Shown: piece by piece, positions 34,740-44,664 of the stretch
Numbering within the stretch: position 1 is the first letter of the stretch
Layout: every line of letters starts with the position of its first letter
Assembly (NCBI GenBank): GCA_964389285.1
Contig: CAYMCZ010000004.1
Coordinates: 74,737 to 138,736, forward strand
Source: Alectryocaccobium sp964389285
Lineage (GTDB): Bacteria > Bacillota > Clostridia > Lachnospirales > Lachnospiraceae
Reading direction: 5' to 3'
Length of the DNA stretch: 64,000 nucleotides
Notes under the pieces: model-generated
Databases searched by the model: none
What the model saw: only the letters and a program-made list of their open reading frames with translations
Told to the model about the DNA's origin: nothing
Position numbers and translations under genes: made by a program

Positions 34740-37572
34740 CGCGCACAAAAAAATAGTATCCATGATTTTTGCTGTCGTATTTGCGGCAGGAATAACGCCG
34801 GTAAATCCGCAGACGGCAAAGCCTGTTATGGCAGAAGCCGGAGCGGTGACTGCCGAAGACAATAACGGCAGCAATAAAATCGACACACTCCCTCCTGAAA
34901 TCGAAATTCTGCCTCCGGGCGGGGAGTATTCTAACAGTATTGATAATATCGTTTATTATAACGAAAAAAATCGGGAAATAAAGGTTGAGGTTACGGATGC
35001 GCAGTTAAATCCTGAAGAGACAAAGGTTGTATTTACGAAAGAAATAAACGGAAAAGACATCGAAGTTGAAAAAACATTTTCAGAGGATGACGTGGTTTTT
35101 GACGGTGAAAACAACAAATATATTTTAACCGCGGAACTTGATGAAGATGCTCTTTACAAAGATTTTTATGTTTACGCGCAGGATCATGCAAAGAATTTTT
35201 CGGTCAGCGAGGAACTGAAAGACAAAATATTTATTATTGACACGGAAAAACCCAAGGTGGAAATAAACGTAAGCGGTGACATAAGCGGTTTTTTCATAAA
35301 CGAAAATAATGACAGCGTGTATGTTGAACTTAATGAAAAAGCTGAAGGCGAAAGCGGAAGTCTCTCCGGTGCAGACGGCAAGTCGGTTACGGTAACAGTA
35401 ACTGTTACGGATCTGAATGTAGATGATTCCGGGACTGAAAGGCATTTTGAAAATAAAGAAAACTTTGTCAGAAATTTACGTTCGGGATGGACGCTGGAAC
35501 AAAGTTACAGTGTAAATGCCGATTCCTCTTTGAAATATACAAAGACCATGACCGTAAGCGGAGACGTCACGGAAACGGTCATATTTGATTTTGATATCAG
35601 GGATCTTGCGGGAAATGAGGCGGAAGCTTATACGATATCTGACGAAAGACTTTTCGCTCCGGCGCACGCCCGGTTTATACAGGATGGGGCGAAGCTTACG
35701 GGAAAAGTTACGGCAGACAGATCGCGGCCGTCAAGTACAAATGAACATACCCCTCCGGAAATACGCATGATACCATCGGCCAGTGTCAATACGGTTACGA
35801 ATTCGTATGGCAGGGAAGTAAGACTTTATGATTCCGATATGAGCTACGAGATGACCGTAACCGATCCGTATATGCAGGATGAAGACGGTACAAATCAATA
35901 TTCGGGATTGGCGTCCGTAAGCTGGTTTGTCGAGTCCGATCAGGAAGGCCTGATCTTAACGGCAGGAAGCAATAATTATTTTTCAGGCGAACAAAGCGTC
36001 AGCCTGACTGTGCCGGTCATTATAAACGGAGTCGGAGAGACCAATGACATTACGGTTACCGTAACGGCCGTCGATTTTGCGGGCAACCTGACGGTTTACA
36101 GGGATTATCTGGCCATAGACAACCGGGCGCCGAGGGTTAAACTTGTTTATGACAACAACAGCGTACTTAACGGCAGATATTTCAATGCCGACAGAAACCT
36201 GACTCTTCGCGTGGAAGATTTGAATTTCGACGCGGGAAGAACTTCCGTCGCGACTCGGCCGGATTTTTCGGGATGGAGTCAGAGCGGAAACGTATGGACG
36301 GCTGCGGTCAGCTATAATGCCGACGGAGACTATACTATCGAAATGACTGCAGAGGATAAAGCAGGCAACAGGGCGGATATTGACTATACCGACGGCGGAG
36401 CAAACGCGGCGCCGCAGGCGTTTACAATTGATAAAACCCTTCCCAAAGCAGAAATCACCGGAGTGGAAAACAGGCAGTCATATACGGGAGATGTAAGACC
36501 TTCAGTTATATTTGAAGATGTCAACTTTGATCCAAACGGCTGCAGCGTGGATTGGAACGTGACAAAGACAGGCGGAAGAATTAATCTGACAGAGAGGGCC
36601 GATGTTTCGTCCGTCACGCACGGCGCGGTTTATACACTTGAGAATTTCAAACGTATTACCGGCAATGACGGCATTTATACGCTTTCGGCAACAATAACTG
36701 ACCTTGCTGGCAACACCGGTACTACGGGCGCAATTACATACAGCTTAAACAGATTCGGCTCGGTATATACGGCATTCGACGCGCAGACCCAAAACCTTTT
36801 AAGAGAAGTATTTACAAATAAAGCGCCGCAGCTTCAGATTTTGGAGACGAATCCGAACAGACTGAAAAGTGCCAAAGTGACGGTGTCGGCAAACGGAACC
36901 ACCAGAACCCTTGAAGAAAGAAAAGACTATAAAGTTAATAAATCCGAAAACGAAGACGAATGGAAGCAGTATCTCTATACAATATTCGATTCGGCTTTTA
37001 CGGACGAAAAAGGCAGCCCCGTACAGGGCGAATATTTCATAACGATTTACAGTGAGGACGAAGCCGGCAATCAGAACTCAAACAGGACAAATGCAGAATC
37101 AAATACATTGAGCATTACTTATACGATAGACAACGAAAAGCCCACGGGCTTTATAAATGTAAAAGGGCTGAAAGAAGGCGGTACTTCGATCAGAGCCGAT
37201 GCGGCGGAGATCAGCGTGTATTGGGAGGACAATATAGGTCTTAAAAGAGTTGATATCTATGCAAATGATACTCTTTACAAAATCTTGCAGGGCGAAGAAC
37301 TGGCGGACGCAGGCGGTTTTTATGAATTCACGCTTGCAAAGTCAGATGAACTCCAGAGCGTATATGCGGTATTGACCGACCTTGCACAAAACGAGGCAGT
37401 GCTTGACAAAGTGTCGTTTTATCTGAAATCCGCCGCGCCGGCGCGGATGCTTCATGAGAAACCGGCATTTAACGGCGGTATCGCAGGGGGCATAGTCGTT
37501 GCGATTGCACTGGCGGCGGCTGCGGTTGCTGCTCTTGTGCTTGTTTTGCTTATGAAGAGAGGGAGCGTATAA
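34726..37572 (+). CDS. Surface protein with several Ig-like domains and a C-terminal membrane anchor
   Basis: The ATG at 34726 follows AAAGGAGAG by seven bases; 948 residues. A signal peptide ends near residue 36. The body is a series of beta-sandwich modules with recurrent DLAGN, DFAGN and EAGNQ motifs and IDN/IDKT linkers (for example near residues 290, 450, 545 and 660), as in bacterial Ig-like proteins. A C-terminal helix (GGIVVAIALAAAAVAALVLV) and KRGSV tail anchor it in the membrane with no LPXTG. It overlaps the small membrane protein gene and follows the broken kinase gene, so it may once have worked with that kinase. Ligand unknown. Confidence 0.82.
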   Translation: MKMNNAHKKIVSMIFAVVFAAGITPVNPQTAKPVMAEAGAVTAEDNNGSNKIDTLPPEIEILPPGGEYSNSIDNIVYYNEKNREIKVEVTDAQLNPEETKVVFTKEINGKDIEVEKTFSEDDVVFDGENNKYILTAELDEDALYKDFYVYAQDHAKNFSVSEELKDKIFIIDTEKPKVEINVSGDISGFFINENNDSVYVELNEKAEGESGSLSGADGKSVTVTVTVTDLNVDDSGTERHFENKENFVRNLRSGWTLEQSYSVNADSSLKYTKTMTVSGDVTETVIFDFDIRDLAGNEAEAYTISDERLFAPAHARFIQDGAKLTGKVTADRSRPSSTNEHTPPEIRMIPSASVNTVTNSYGREVRLYDSDMSYEMTVTDPYMQDEDGTNQYSGLASVSWFVESDQEGLILTAGSNNYFSGEQSVSLTVPVIINGVGETNDITVTVTAVDFAGNLTVYRDYLAIDNRAPRVKLVYDNNSVLNGRYFNADRNLTLRVEDLNFDAGRTSVATRPDFSGWSQSGNVWTAAVSYNADGDYTIEMTAEDKAGNRADIDYTDGGANAAPQAFTIDKTLPKAEITGVENRQSYTGDVRPSVIFEDVNFDPNGCSVDWNVTKTGGRINLTERADVSSVTHGAVYTLENFKRITGNDGIYTLSATITDLAGNTGTTGAITYSLNRFGSVYTAFDAQTQNLLREVFTNKAPQLQILETNPNRLKSAKVTVSANGTTRTLEERKDYKVNKSENEDEWKQYLYTIFDSAFTDEKGSPVQGEYFITIYSEDEAGNQNSNRTNAESNTLSITYTIDNEKPTGFINVKGLKEGGTSIRADAAEISVYWEDNIGLKRVDIYANDTLYKILQGEELADAGGFYEFTLAKSDELQSVYAVLTDLAQNEAVLDKVSFYLKSAAPARMLHEKPAFNGGIAGGIVVAIALAAAAVAALVLVLLMKRGSV

Positions 37573-37675
37573 GCAAGTTAATGCTGATCGTTCAGAATGT
37601 GCTTCAAATGTATTGCGTTTTGCGTCACTTTTGAATATGCTTTAACTAAATCAATACGGAAAGGTGGTGCGGGAT

Positions 37676-37945
37676 ATGGCATTAAAAACAGCAAATGTGA
37701 ATTCGAGAATTAAGCTGGTAATTAAGCAGCAGGCGGAGAGTATTCTTGAACGTTTAGGGATCCCGCGTTCTGTAGCGATTGATATGTACTACAGACAAAT
37801 CATCGCACACAACGGAATTCCGTTTTCACTGACGCTTCCGGCAATGGTTCCGGCGAGGGATGAAATGACAACGGCGCAGTTTAACCAGATTATGGCCACG
37901 GGCTTGAGGCAGGCGAAAGAAGATGATTCCTTTGAGGTTGATTAA
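37676..37945 (+). CDS. RelB/DinJ-family antitoxin, orphan
   Basis: The ATG at 37676 has AAGGTGG at 37661-37667; 89 residues. The ribbon-helix-helix start (TANVNSRIKLVIKQQAESIL) and the following LGIPRSVAIDMYYRQIIAHNG part match RelB/DinJ antitoxins. No RelE/YafQ-like toxin gene follows; the next 100 bases hold only a short frame without a good start codon. It is probably a leftover of a toxin-antitoxin pair or an orphan regulator. Confidence 0.85.
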   Translation: MALKTANVNSRIKLVIKQQAESILERLGIPRSVAIDMYYRQIIAHNGIPFSLTLPAMVPARDEMTTAQFNQIMATGLRQAKEDDSFEVD

Positions 37946-38053
37946 GTATTAGGACATATATTGTTGAGGAATTGCATGCGCCCGATTATAGAAAGATAGA
38001 AACAACTGGAAGAATTATTGATAAAGTTCAAATACTGACAGGAGAATAACACC

Positions 38054-38458
38054 ATGACAATTAATCTGTATGATGAATACCTTGCGGCTAAAAAATCTCT
38101 GACATTTGAGGAGATGAATAATCTTCAAAAGGAATTATTTTCGGAAATAAAATCAGACGCGGAAGCAAGGGAACTGTATGCTGAACTCATAGATGAGGCC
38201 ACGGCATATGCTAAGATTCGAGCCGACTGGCTGATAATAGATAAAGAAAAGAAAGCTCAAATCGACAGCAGCCGCACATCTGCGCATAATTCCGTTATCA
38301 TAAAGTTTAATATGATAGCCAGGTGTCTGAAAGCCCGGGGTAAGGCTGCCAAGTGGCGTGATGTTTTGGGTTATGAGGAAGACGACGCATATAACCGCAA
38401 GCGAATAGGTGATTTTGCGTGTTTTCTGGTTTTTATAAATTGTTTAAATGCACGGTGA
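38054..38458 (+). CDS. Hypothetical helical protein
   Basis: A 134-residue product with ACAGGAGAATAACACC before its ATG. It is charged and mostly helical (YDEYLAAKKSLTFEEMNNLQ, then LYAELIDEATAYAKIRADWL) with a C-terminal WRDVLGYEEDDAYNRKRIGD segment. No catalytic motif or membrane segment. It lies among antitoxin remnants, which suggests an accessory-gene origin. Confidence 0.6.
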   Translation: MTINLYDEYLAAKKSLTFEEMNNLQKELFSEIKSDAEARELYAELIDEATAYAKIRADWLIIDKEKKAQIDSSRTSAHNSVIIKFNMIARCLKARGKAAKWRDVLGYEEDDAYNRKRIGDFACFLVFINCLNAR

Positions 38459-38633
38459 TATTTTAAAAATAAACCCCAAAATGATACGGGAGCTTCTTTG
38501 TTCTCTGAAGGTCGGGAATGATATGAAGTTATCACACAACATTGGCTTAAATAGTATTTGGTTATGAACAGGCAAAAACTTGACAAAACAAGTCGTGGGA
38601 TATGCAATGTATATCAAAAGGAGGGTTGAAGCC

Positions 38634-38993
38634 ATGAAAGCCGCAACTGTAAATAAATGGGGCAATAGTTTAGGGATCAGATTCCCGGAAGCTTTTGCAA
38701 ACATCCTCGGCATTTCCGCGGGAGATAAAGTGGAAATAAGCGTGAAAGACAACACAATGCAGATAAAAAAGATTCACACTTCAAAATGCAGACAGTATCT
38801 CGAATCATTTTATGGAAAACCTTATGATGAGCTGCTAAAAGAAAATTTCAGGAATGAAAAACTTCTCGACTGGGGTTCAGACCAGCTCTTATTGTGCAAA
38901 CCAACGATCTTACCGCATGAGCTTTTACGGAAATGCATAAATTATATCCGGCAAATCACAGAGATCGCTCCGGAAGAAGAGTATGGTTTGTAA
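38634..38993 (+). CDS. MazE/AbrB-type antitoxin with an altered C-terminus, orphan
   Basis: The ATG at 38634 has AAAGGAGGG upstream; 119 residues. Residues 1-50 (AATVNKWGNSLGIRFPEAFA, then GDKVEISVKDNTMQIKK) are a swapped-hairpin AbrB/MazE DNA-binding domain. Such antitoxins usually end soon after a DWG motif. Here LDWGSD is followed by an unrelated tail (QLLLCKPTILPHELL and onward), so the 3' end was probably replaced by a rearrangement. No MazF-like toxin gene is adjacent. Confidence 0.75.
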   Translation: MKAATVNKWGNSLGIRFPEAFANILGISAGDKVEISVKDNTMQIKKIHTSKCRQYLESFYGKPYDELLKENFRNEKLLDWGSDQLLLCKPTILPHELLRKCINYIRQITEIAPEEEYGL

Positions 38994-39115
38994 GGCTGTG
39001 AAACTGACAACGCTTCACGGTTTGCAACAAAGCATAATCCGATGTATAGTCTAAACGCATCCGTTAAGATTTGAAAGTGTTTTTCGCAGACTCCAAAATA
39101 TAAAAAAATTTTTTG

Positions 39116-39147
39116 GTGCCGAAATGGAAAAAATCCATTTTCGGCAC
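39116..39147. terminator. Stable hairpin in a 447-base gap
   Basis: GTGCCGAAATGGA (39116-39128) pairs with TCCATTTTCGGCAC (39134-39147) with one bulge. On the minus strand it is followed by an A/T-rich run. It may be a terminator. Apart from this hairpin, I see no gene or signal in 38994-39440, which is very A+T-rich. Confidence 0.45.
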
Positions 39148-39440
39148 TTTAATAATAATATAGAGATATAATAAACAACTCAGTTCAGTTAGAAATGTTT
39201 TTTGCTCCAGTTTCTTGAATGATACGATTTTTTCTTCTATAATAGATTTTATCATACGGACCTCTTATCGGTTTTTCTTGCAAATTAATAACGTAAAGAA
39301 TAATATTTATGAATGGGAAGTAGATATTCTGGAAATATTAATAAATGCAAGAAGATTGCAATCTTTTAAATTCCAAATTCAATTATATTATTTTTTTGAT
39401 TCTCGGTTGTAGGGCTTTTTTTTAGGATAGTAGTGATAAT

Positions 39441-39884
39441 ATGCATAATTCATTGTTTGAAAAATTGACAGTTAAAGACTTAAACGAATTGAACAGTTTT
39501 TTAGAAAACTCCGCGGAAATTGATGAAAGCGATCCGGACGTTATCTGTCTTGTCGCATTGTGTTACAGATACGGAAAGGGAATCGAAAAGGACGAACAAA
39601 TGTTTAACGAGCTCATACAAAAAGCTGCGGAGGCCGGGTCGAAATACGCAAAAGAGATTATTAATAAAAAAATGCTGAAAGAAGAGATTTCAGATAACAA
39701 AGCCAATGAATTTTCTTATAATTCAGACTTGTCGTTTGATTGGAGTATATATGAGATTAGAGATTTAAGTGAGCTTAAAGAAATGCAAAAAAACGGAGAT
39801 TCGGCTGCCTCTTGCCAAATAGCATGGATAGCTTATGAAAAAGGTTGGATGCACGCAATTGCAACAATGGAGGCAGGGATATGA
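39441..39884 (+). pseudogene. Sel1-repeat-like protein, truncated
   Basis: The 147-codon frame has a Sel1/TPR-like part at residues about 30-80 (VICLVALCYRYGKGIEKDEQ, then KAAEAGSKYAKEII) and a second start of a repeat (GDSAASCQIAWIAYEKG) at its end. The frame stops just after this, at the junction with an unrelated Cys-containing fragment, so the 3' part of the gene was probably lost. Confidence 0.55.
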
Positions 39885-40057
39885 GGCACACATCCTCTGT
39901 CCGCTGGCGTCAGGTTCAAACAGGAACCCAGATCGTCCAAGTCGGTACAATTCACCATGACGAAGCCTTTCATTACGAACAGAAAGTTGTGCGTGATGGG
40001 TATGACGAGACCGTAACCACAGGCTACAGTTGTAGAGGATGCGGGGTGACAAAGTAA
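39885..40057 (+). pseudogene. Fragment of a CxxC-tailed surface-type protein
   Basis: In one frame the segment encodes TGTQIVQVGTIHHDEAFHYE followed by KVVRDGYDETVTTGYSCRGC and ends GVTK. That pattern (His-Tyr-Glu strand, then TTGYxCxGCG) is typical of the C-terminal repeats of clostridial secreted proteins. There is no start codon or signal peptide of its own. It looks like a detached 3' end joined to the Sel1-like remnant. Confidence 0.45.
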
Positions 40058-40302
40058 AGACATCAAACGACATACAAGCAGAGGCAGCGGGTCGAACGCT
40101 GAGAAGCATATTGATTAGGCTTTCTTTCAAATTAGCTGTTTTTGATACAAAAGAGATCCGGCATCTTTTTGAAGATGACACGATTTGCATCGATAATATC
40201 GAATTAAGAAAAACTGCTGTGTTTGTGAGTGGTTCGGATACTGGTTGGTCAATGGATATGATGGCAAACATGTTACGAGAAATCGGGACAGAGCGCAAAC
40301 TT
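40058..40302 (+). pseudogene. Fragment of a TraG/VirD4-type coupling protein
   Basis: The frame holds DTKEIRHLFEDDTICIDNIE followed by LRKTAVFVSGSDTGWSMDMM. This resembles the part of conjugative coupling proteins that reads LxxRKTALFxxxSDTD in many elements. Neither Walker motif is present and the frame has no proper start, so only a short internal piece survives. It ends where the convergent MATE gene stops, suggesting an old conjugative element was lost here. Confidence 0.5.
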
Positions 40303-41674
40303 ACCGGCGGCCCATCCGCCCCGGCATCCGTTTCATCTCCTTCGTTATCATTATCACTGCGATAGCCGCGGCCGTGCCGTCCGCTATGGGGCCTGCGAAC
40401 ATGATTCCTTCGATTCCGAAGAAGAGGGGGAGGATCAGTATGAGCGGCAGCAAAAGGATGATCTGCCTGGTGAGGGAGAGCAGCGCGCCGGATTTTGGTT
40501 TTCCTATTGCGGTAAAGAAATTGGAAATGATGGGCTGCAGGAAGTTGAGCCAGGTGCAGAATAAATATATTCTGAAATAAGAAATTGCAAAGTTAAAGTA
40601 TTCTTCGGAGCCGCCTCCGAAGATGGAGATTATCTGGCGCGGCAGGAGCTGGAACATCAGAAAAGCCGCAAGTGCCAGGAAAAAGCCGCAGGTCAGGGCA
40701 AGCCTGAGGGCTTTTTTTACGCGGTCGTATTTTTTTGCGCCGTAGTTGAAGCCGGCGATAGGCTGAAGTCCCTGGGCAATGCCGATAATAAAGGCCATAA
40801 AGACCATGTTTACTTTTGAAATGATTCCCGCGCAGGCAATCGGAATAGAGGAGCCGTAAACGGACAGGGCTCCGTAATGGTTCATGGAATTATTCATGGT
40901 TATCTGCACTATCATCATGGAAAACTGGTTGACGCAGGGGGCGGTTCCGAGAGAGCATATCCTTTTTACGCGCTCGCCCGAAAGGCGCAGGTGCTGTCTT
41001 TTTATTTTCACCGATTTGCAGTGAGAAAGAAAATATACTGCCATGCTTGCGGACGCGATCTGACCGATAACCGTGGCGGAGGCAGCGCCGGCCATGCCCA
41101 TGTTAAGTCCGAAAACAAAAGCGGCGTCCAGAACGGTATTGATAACGGCTCCGGTAAGATTGCAGGCCATGGATATTCTGGGCCGGCCGTCAGCGCGGAT
41201 GAGATGCCCGCCGCCGGTTGCGATTATCAGAAACGGGAAGCCGAAAGAAACTATGCCGGTATAGGTTCTCGCATAGTTCATGACAGAGTCGGGCGAACCG
41301 AAAAAATGCAGCATCGGATCCAGAAAGATGCGCGTAACCGCAAGAAGGGTACATCCGCCGATAAGCAGCAGGATAATGGCGTTTGCCATGTGTTTTACCG
41401 CGTTTTCGTGATCGCCTTCGCCCATCATAAGGCTGAATGCGCTTGAACCGCCTATTCCGAAAAGCAGCGAGATCGCGACACAGGTGATGGACAGGGGAAA
41501 AGAAATGTTTGTCGCGGCATTTCCGAGTTCTCCGACCTTCTGTCCTATAAAGAATTGATCTACGATATTATATAAAGCTCCCACTATCATGGCTATGATA
41601 CTGGGAACGGCAAACTGCCTGAGCAGCTGCGGGACATCCTTCTGGCCTAATACAGCTCTGCCGTTTGGACTCAT
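40301..41674 (-). CDS. MATE-family multidrug or metabolite efflux transporter
   Basis: A 457-residue membrane protein with about twelve helices and a MATE-like start (LLRQFAVPSIIAMIVGALYN followed by IVDQFFIG) and internal repeat (PIACAGIISKVNMVFMAFII, GIAQGLQPIAGFNYGAKKYD). GGAAAGG lies upstream of the ATG at 41674. MATE carriers export drugs or metabolites with Na+ or H+ exchange. The stop is at the edge of the mobile-element fragments, but the C-terminus looks complete. Confidence 0.92.
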   Translation of the reverse strand: MSPNGRAVLGQKDVPQLLRQFAVPSIIAMIVGALYNIVDQFFIGQKVGELGNAATNISFPLSITCVAISLLFGIGGSSAFSLMMGEGDHENAVKHMANAIILLLIGGCTLLAVTRIFLDPMLHFFGSPDSVMNYARTYTGIVSFGFPFLIIATGGGHLIRADGRPRISMACNLTGAVINTVLDAAFVFGLNMGMAGAASATVIGQIASASMAVYFLSHCKSVKIKRQHLRLSGERVKRICSLGTAPCVNQFSMMIVQITMNNSMNHYGALSVYGSSIPIACAGIISKVNMVFMAFIIGIAQGLQPIAGFNYGAKKYDRVKKALRLALTCGFFLALAAFLMFQLLPRQIISIFGGGSEEYFNFAISYFRIYLFCTWLNFLQPIISNFFTAIGKPKSGALLSLTRQIILLLPLILILPLFFGIEGIMFAGPIADGTAAAIAVIMITKEMKRMPGRMGRR

Positions 41675-41820
41675 GATGAAAGCCTTTCCGTGATTTGATC
41701 AAAAAGATGTTTACACATGCATCTTATATCAAAATATTCATTTTGAAAACAGTTTTGTCATTTAAAACCGAGTTGCGAAGAAATGACCGTGAGGATATAA
41801 TGAGATTCACGGAGAAGGCC

Positions 41821-42747
41821 ATGATAGACGTATACAAACAAACCGCGATAATGCTGCTCTATATCGTTATAGGCGCAGTGTTAAAAAAATTAAAATTTCC
41901 GCAAAGGGCGGAAAATGCGCTGTCGCAAATTTTGCTGAAAGCGCTGGTTCCGTGCGCGATCATAAGCTCGTTTATAAACAATTCGTTTGAGTTTCCTGTC
42001 GGAAAAATGTTTATGCTGCTCGGCTCGGGCTGCGCGGCCTTTGCGGTTATGGCCATAGCCGGCAAGATTACCGCGCTGCCTTTTTGCAAAGACAGGGGTT
42101 CAAAAGGCGTCTGGGAATTCGCAATAATGTTTTCCAACAATATCTTTATAGGTTTTCCCGTTATCAGGCATTTCTTCGGTGCTGAAGGCATGATATACGC
42201 GACGCTTTTCTGTATCCCGAGCAACGCGCTCATGTTTTCTTACGGAATATATCTGTCGTCTGCCGGAAACGGTTTTAAGTTTTCGATAAAAAAGATATTG
42301 AATCCCAGCGTAATGGCGTCCGTGCTGGCGCTGGCGCTTCTCAATGTCAAAATTCAGATACCCGCGGCGGCAGAGCTGTCGGTGGGCTTTTTGGGGAAAA
42401 TGTCAAGCCCGCTGGGGCTGATAATACTGGGATTCTGTCTGGCTGAGCATTTCAGGCTCAAAAATGTCAGGATAGGGCGAAGCCTTTATTTTTCACTGAT
42501 AAGGCTGTTTGTCCTTCCTTTGGTTACGGGAGTTTTGTATATGCTGTTCTGGCGGCAGGACGTTATGATGATGCAGGTTATGATATTAAATGCCGCGCTG
42601 CCTTCCGCCAGCATGGGCGTTATCCTGAGCAAACAGTACGGCAATCCCGCCATAGATCTTTCCATAGAGACCGTCGCTCTCTCGACGGTCATTTTCCTTG
42701 TCGCCGCGCCGGGTACTACCGCGCTTCTTTTGAGTCTTTTCACGTAA
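41821..42747 (+). CDS. AEC-family (auxin efflux carrier type) transporter
   Basis: The ATG at 41821 is six bases after GGAG and gives 308 residues, the usual length; earlier in-frame codons (41695, 41800) would add an unusual N-terminus. About ten membrane helices are arranged as two five-helix halves, with VPCAIISSFINN early and ILNAALPSASMGVILSKQYG late, as in the family. Members export or take up organic acids and amino acids. It is divergent from the MATE gene. Confidence 0.87.
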   Translation: MIDVYKQTAIMLLYIVIGAVLKKLKFPQRAENALSQILLKALVPCAIISSFINNSFEFPVGKMFMLLGSGCAAFAVMAIAGKITALPFCKDRGSKGVWEFAIMFSNNIFIGFPVIRHFFGAEGMIYATLFCIPSNALMFSYGIYLSSAGNGFKFSIKKILNPSVMASVLALALLNVKIQIPAAAELSVGFLGKMSSPLGLIILGFCLAEHFRLKNVRIGRSLYFSLIRLFVLPLVTGVLYMLFWRQDVMMMQVMILNAALPSASMGVILSKQYGNPAIDLSIETVALSTVIFLVAAPGTTALLLSLFT

Positions 42748-42844
42748 CAATTCAATACGGCAAAAAAAGAACCGTGCAGGCAAATAAAGCAAAAATGCAC
42801 AAAAACCAATAATTAAATTAAGCAGGCTTTTCAAACGAAAACTA

Positions 42845-42872
42845 TTGATTAATCCGTTAGAAGCATTATAAT
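42845..42872 (+). promoter_or_regulatory. Predicted promoter of the XRE regulator / signal peptidase unit
   Basis: TTGATT (42845-42850), a 16-base spacer and TATAAT (42867-42872), 44 bases before the ATG at 42916. Confidence 0.6.
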
Positions 42873-42915
42873 AGAAATGGATACTTTACGCTAAAAAAAA
42901 GACAGGTTTTGTGAT

Positions 42916-44637
42916 ATGAATTTTGCTGAGAAACTAAATATCTACATCGAAGAGTTAGGTTGTTCGGGCAAAGAATTATCAAACATATCAGGTGTGCCGA
43001 TTTCAACGATAAGCAGATATCGAAACGCACAAAGCACCCCGACGATCGAAAGTGAGGTTATCATAAAACTTGCGAACGGCATAGCCGATATCGCAGGTAA
43101 AAGAAAGCTTGACTGTATCGACAGCAGTTCGGTTGCCGATTCTCTTCGGACGGCAATTGCCGAAACAAAAGAAGAGACTGATTATATATTTTCAAGCGAT
43201 AATTTCAGTATACTTACGCGTGAACTCGAGATATCGCTCTCAAGGCTTGCCGAATACACAAACTATGACGTATCGCACCTTGCAAGGATAAGATCGGGTG
43301 AGCGTACGCCCAGGAATCCTCTGTGGCTTGCGCAGTCCAGTGCCAAATATGTGATAGAAAACCATTCAACCGAAGAGGAGCTTTATAAGGCGGCCCGGTT
43401 TTTAGGGGTTGAAGTGGACTATATCCGCAACACATCACGGTATCAGCAGGTCTTAAGCACATGGCTTTTAAGCTTTGACGCGGACAGCAGAAAGTCCATG
43501 AAGGAGCTTCTTTACAGGCTGGACAGATTTGATGTGACGGACTACGTACGGGATTTGAGGCTGGATGACGTGAAAATTCTTCATTTTCCCATACGGCTCG
43601 CGACGACCAAACTGTACAGCGATATAAACGGTCTGGAAAAGTGTGTTGTAGACTTTCTTTACACGACCATAACATCACCCAAGACAAAAGAAATTACGAT
43701 TTATACGGATATTCCCATAGATTTTATATCCGAAAACAATGACTTTTTTAAGAAATGGATGCTCGCCATGGCGGCACTCATAAAAAAAGGCTGCCGCATA
43801 AACGTAATTCACAATGTGGACCGCCCTCTCAACGAGATGATAATGGGCTTAAAAGCCTGGATTCCCGTATATATGAGCGGCCTGGTAACGCCGTATTATC
43901 TCGAAGGCTCCAAAACCTCGGTTTTTCAGCACCTTCTGATGGTTTCGGGCGGAGCCGCCGCGACCGGAGAAGCTATAGCAGGACACAGCGAAAACGGTGA
44001 ATACAAGCTCACCACGATTAAAAAGCAGGTTTTATTTTATTCCAGAAAAGCGAGTTTTCTTGTTTCGCATTCAGATCACCTGCTTGATATCTACAATAAA
44101 GACCGCAAAAATGATTTTAATGATTTTTTTGAAAAAATTACATGCCTGCATGGAGATCGGACAGCGATTCTCTCCGCTCCGCCCATAGGACTGATAAGCG
44201 AAGGTTTGCTGATGCGGATGCTCGAACGCAGCCAATTGCCTTCGGAAGACATCCGGAACATCAAAAACTACGTGGAAAAAGAAAAAAAATACATGCAACG
44301 AATATGCGAGGGAAACACCTTTACCGTCAGGATACCGCATATTGAAAAGAGTGAATTTGAGGATCATCCGCCCATGCTGTCGCTTTCGGGAATGTTCTTT
44401 GAAAATGACGTCTATTATTCATATGATGAATTTATGGAACATATCGATCATGTGCGAAAAGTTGCCGAAGACATTCCGAACCTGAAAGTCGAGGTCGTTT
44501 CGAAGCATTTTTTCAGAAATATTCAGATAGTGATAACGCAGGATGATCATGTGGTAATATCCAGAAACAAATCTCCCGCCATCCATTTTGTCATGCAAAA
44601 CAAAAAAAATGGTTCATGCCATAGAAGATTTGTTTAA
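42916..44637 (+). CDS. Large XRE-family regulator, C-terminus probably frameshifted
   Basis: A 573-residue product as read. Residues about 1-50 form an XRE-type helix-turn-helix (LGCSGKELSNISGVPISTIS), and a second HTH-like stretch lies near residues 100-130 (LSRLAEYTNYDVSHLARIRS). The rest is a large alpha/beta region without a known motif. The last residues follow an A8 run at 44602-44609. Removing one A gives KMVHAIEDLFKSTSVSAKIK and a stop at 44668 that forms ATGA with the next gene's start. That fits a natural end far better than the observed one. The downstream signal peptidase and NlpC/P60 genes suggest it regulates a wall or surface function. Confidence 0.8.
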   Translation: MNFAEKLNIYIEELGCSGKELSNISGVPISTISRYRNAQSTPTIESEVIIKLANGIADIAGKRKLDCIDSSSVADSLRTAIAETKEETDYIFSSDNFSILTRELEISLSRLAEYTNYDVSHLARIRSGERTPRNPLWLAQSSAKYVIENHSTEEELYKAARFLGVEVDYIRNTSRYQQVLSTWLLSFDADSRKSMKELLYRLDRFDVTDYVRDLRLDDVKILHFPIRLATTKLYSDINGLEKCVVDFLYTTITSPKTKEITIYTDIPIDFISENNDFFKKWMLAMAALIKKGCRINVIHNVDRPLNEMIMGLKAWIPVYMSGLVTPYYLEGSKTSVFQHLLMVSGGAAATGEAIAGHSENGEYKLTTIKKQVLFYSRKASFLVSHSDHLLDIYNKDRKNDFNDFFEKITCLHGDRTAILSAPPIGLISEGLLMRMLERSQLPSEDIRNIKNYVEKEKKYMQRICEGNTFTVRIPHIEKSEFEDHPPMLSLSGMFFENDVYYSYDEFMEHIDHVRKVAEDIPNLKVEVVSKHFFRNIQIVITQDDHVVISRNKSPAIHFVMQNKKNGSCHRRFV

Positions 44638-44664
44638 ATCAACCTCTGTTTCCGCGAAAATAAA

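Noticed and set aside
37950..38050. Short toxin-like frame after the RelB-like gene
   Set aside because: It has no start codon with a ribosome binding site and only about 30 codons.
40877..41446. A 189-codon plus-strand frame
   Set aside because: It is antisense to the MATE transporter gene and low in complexity.
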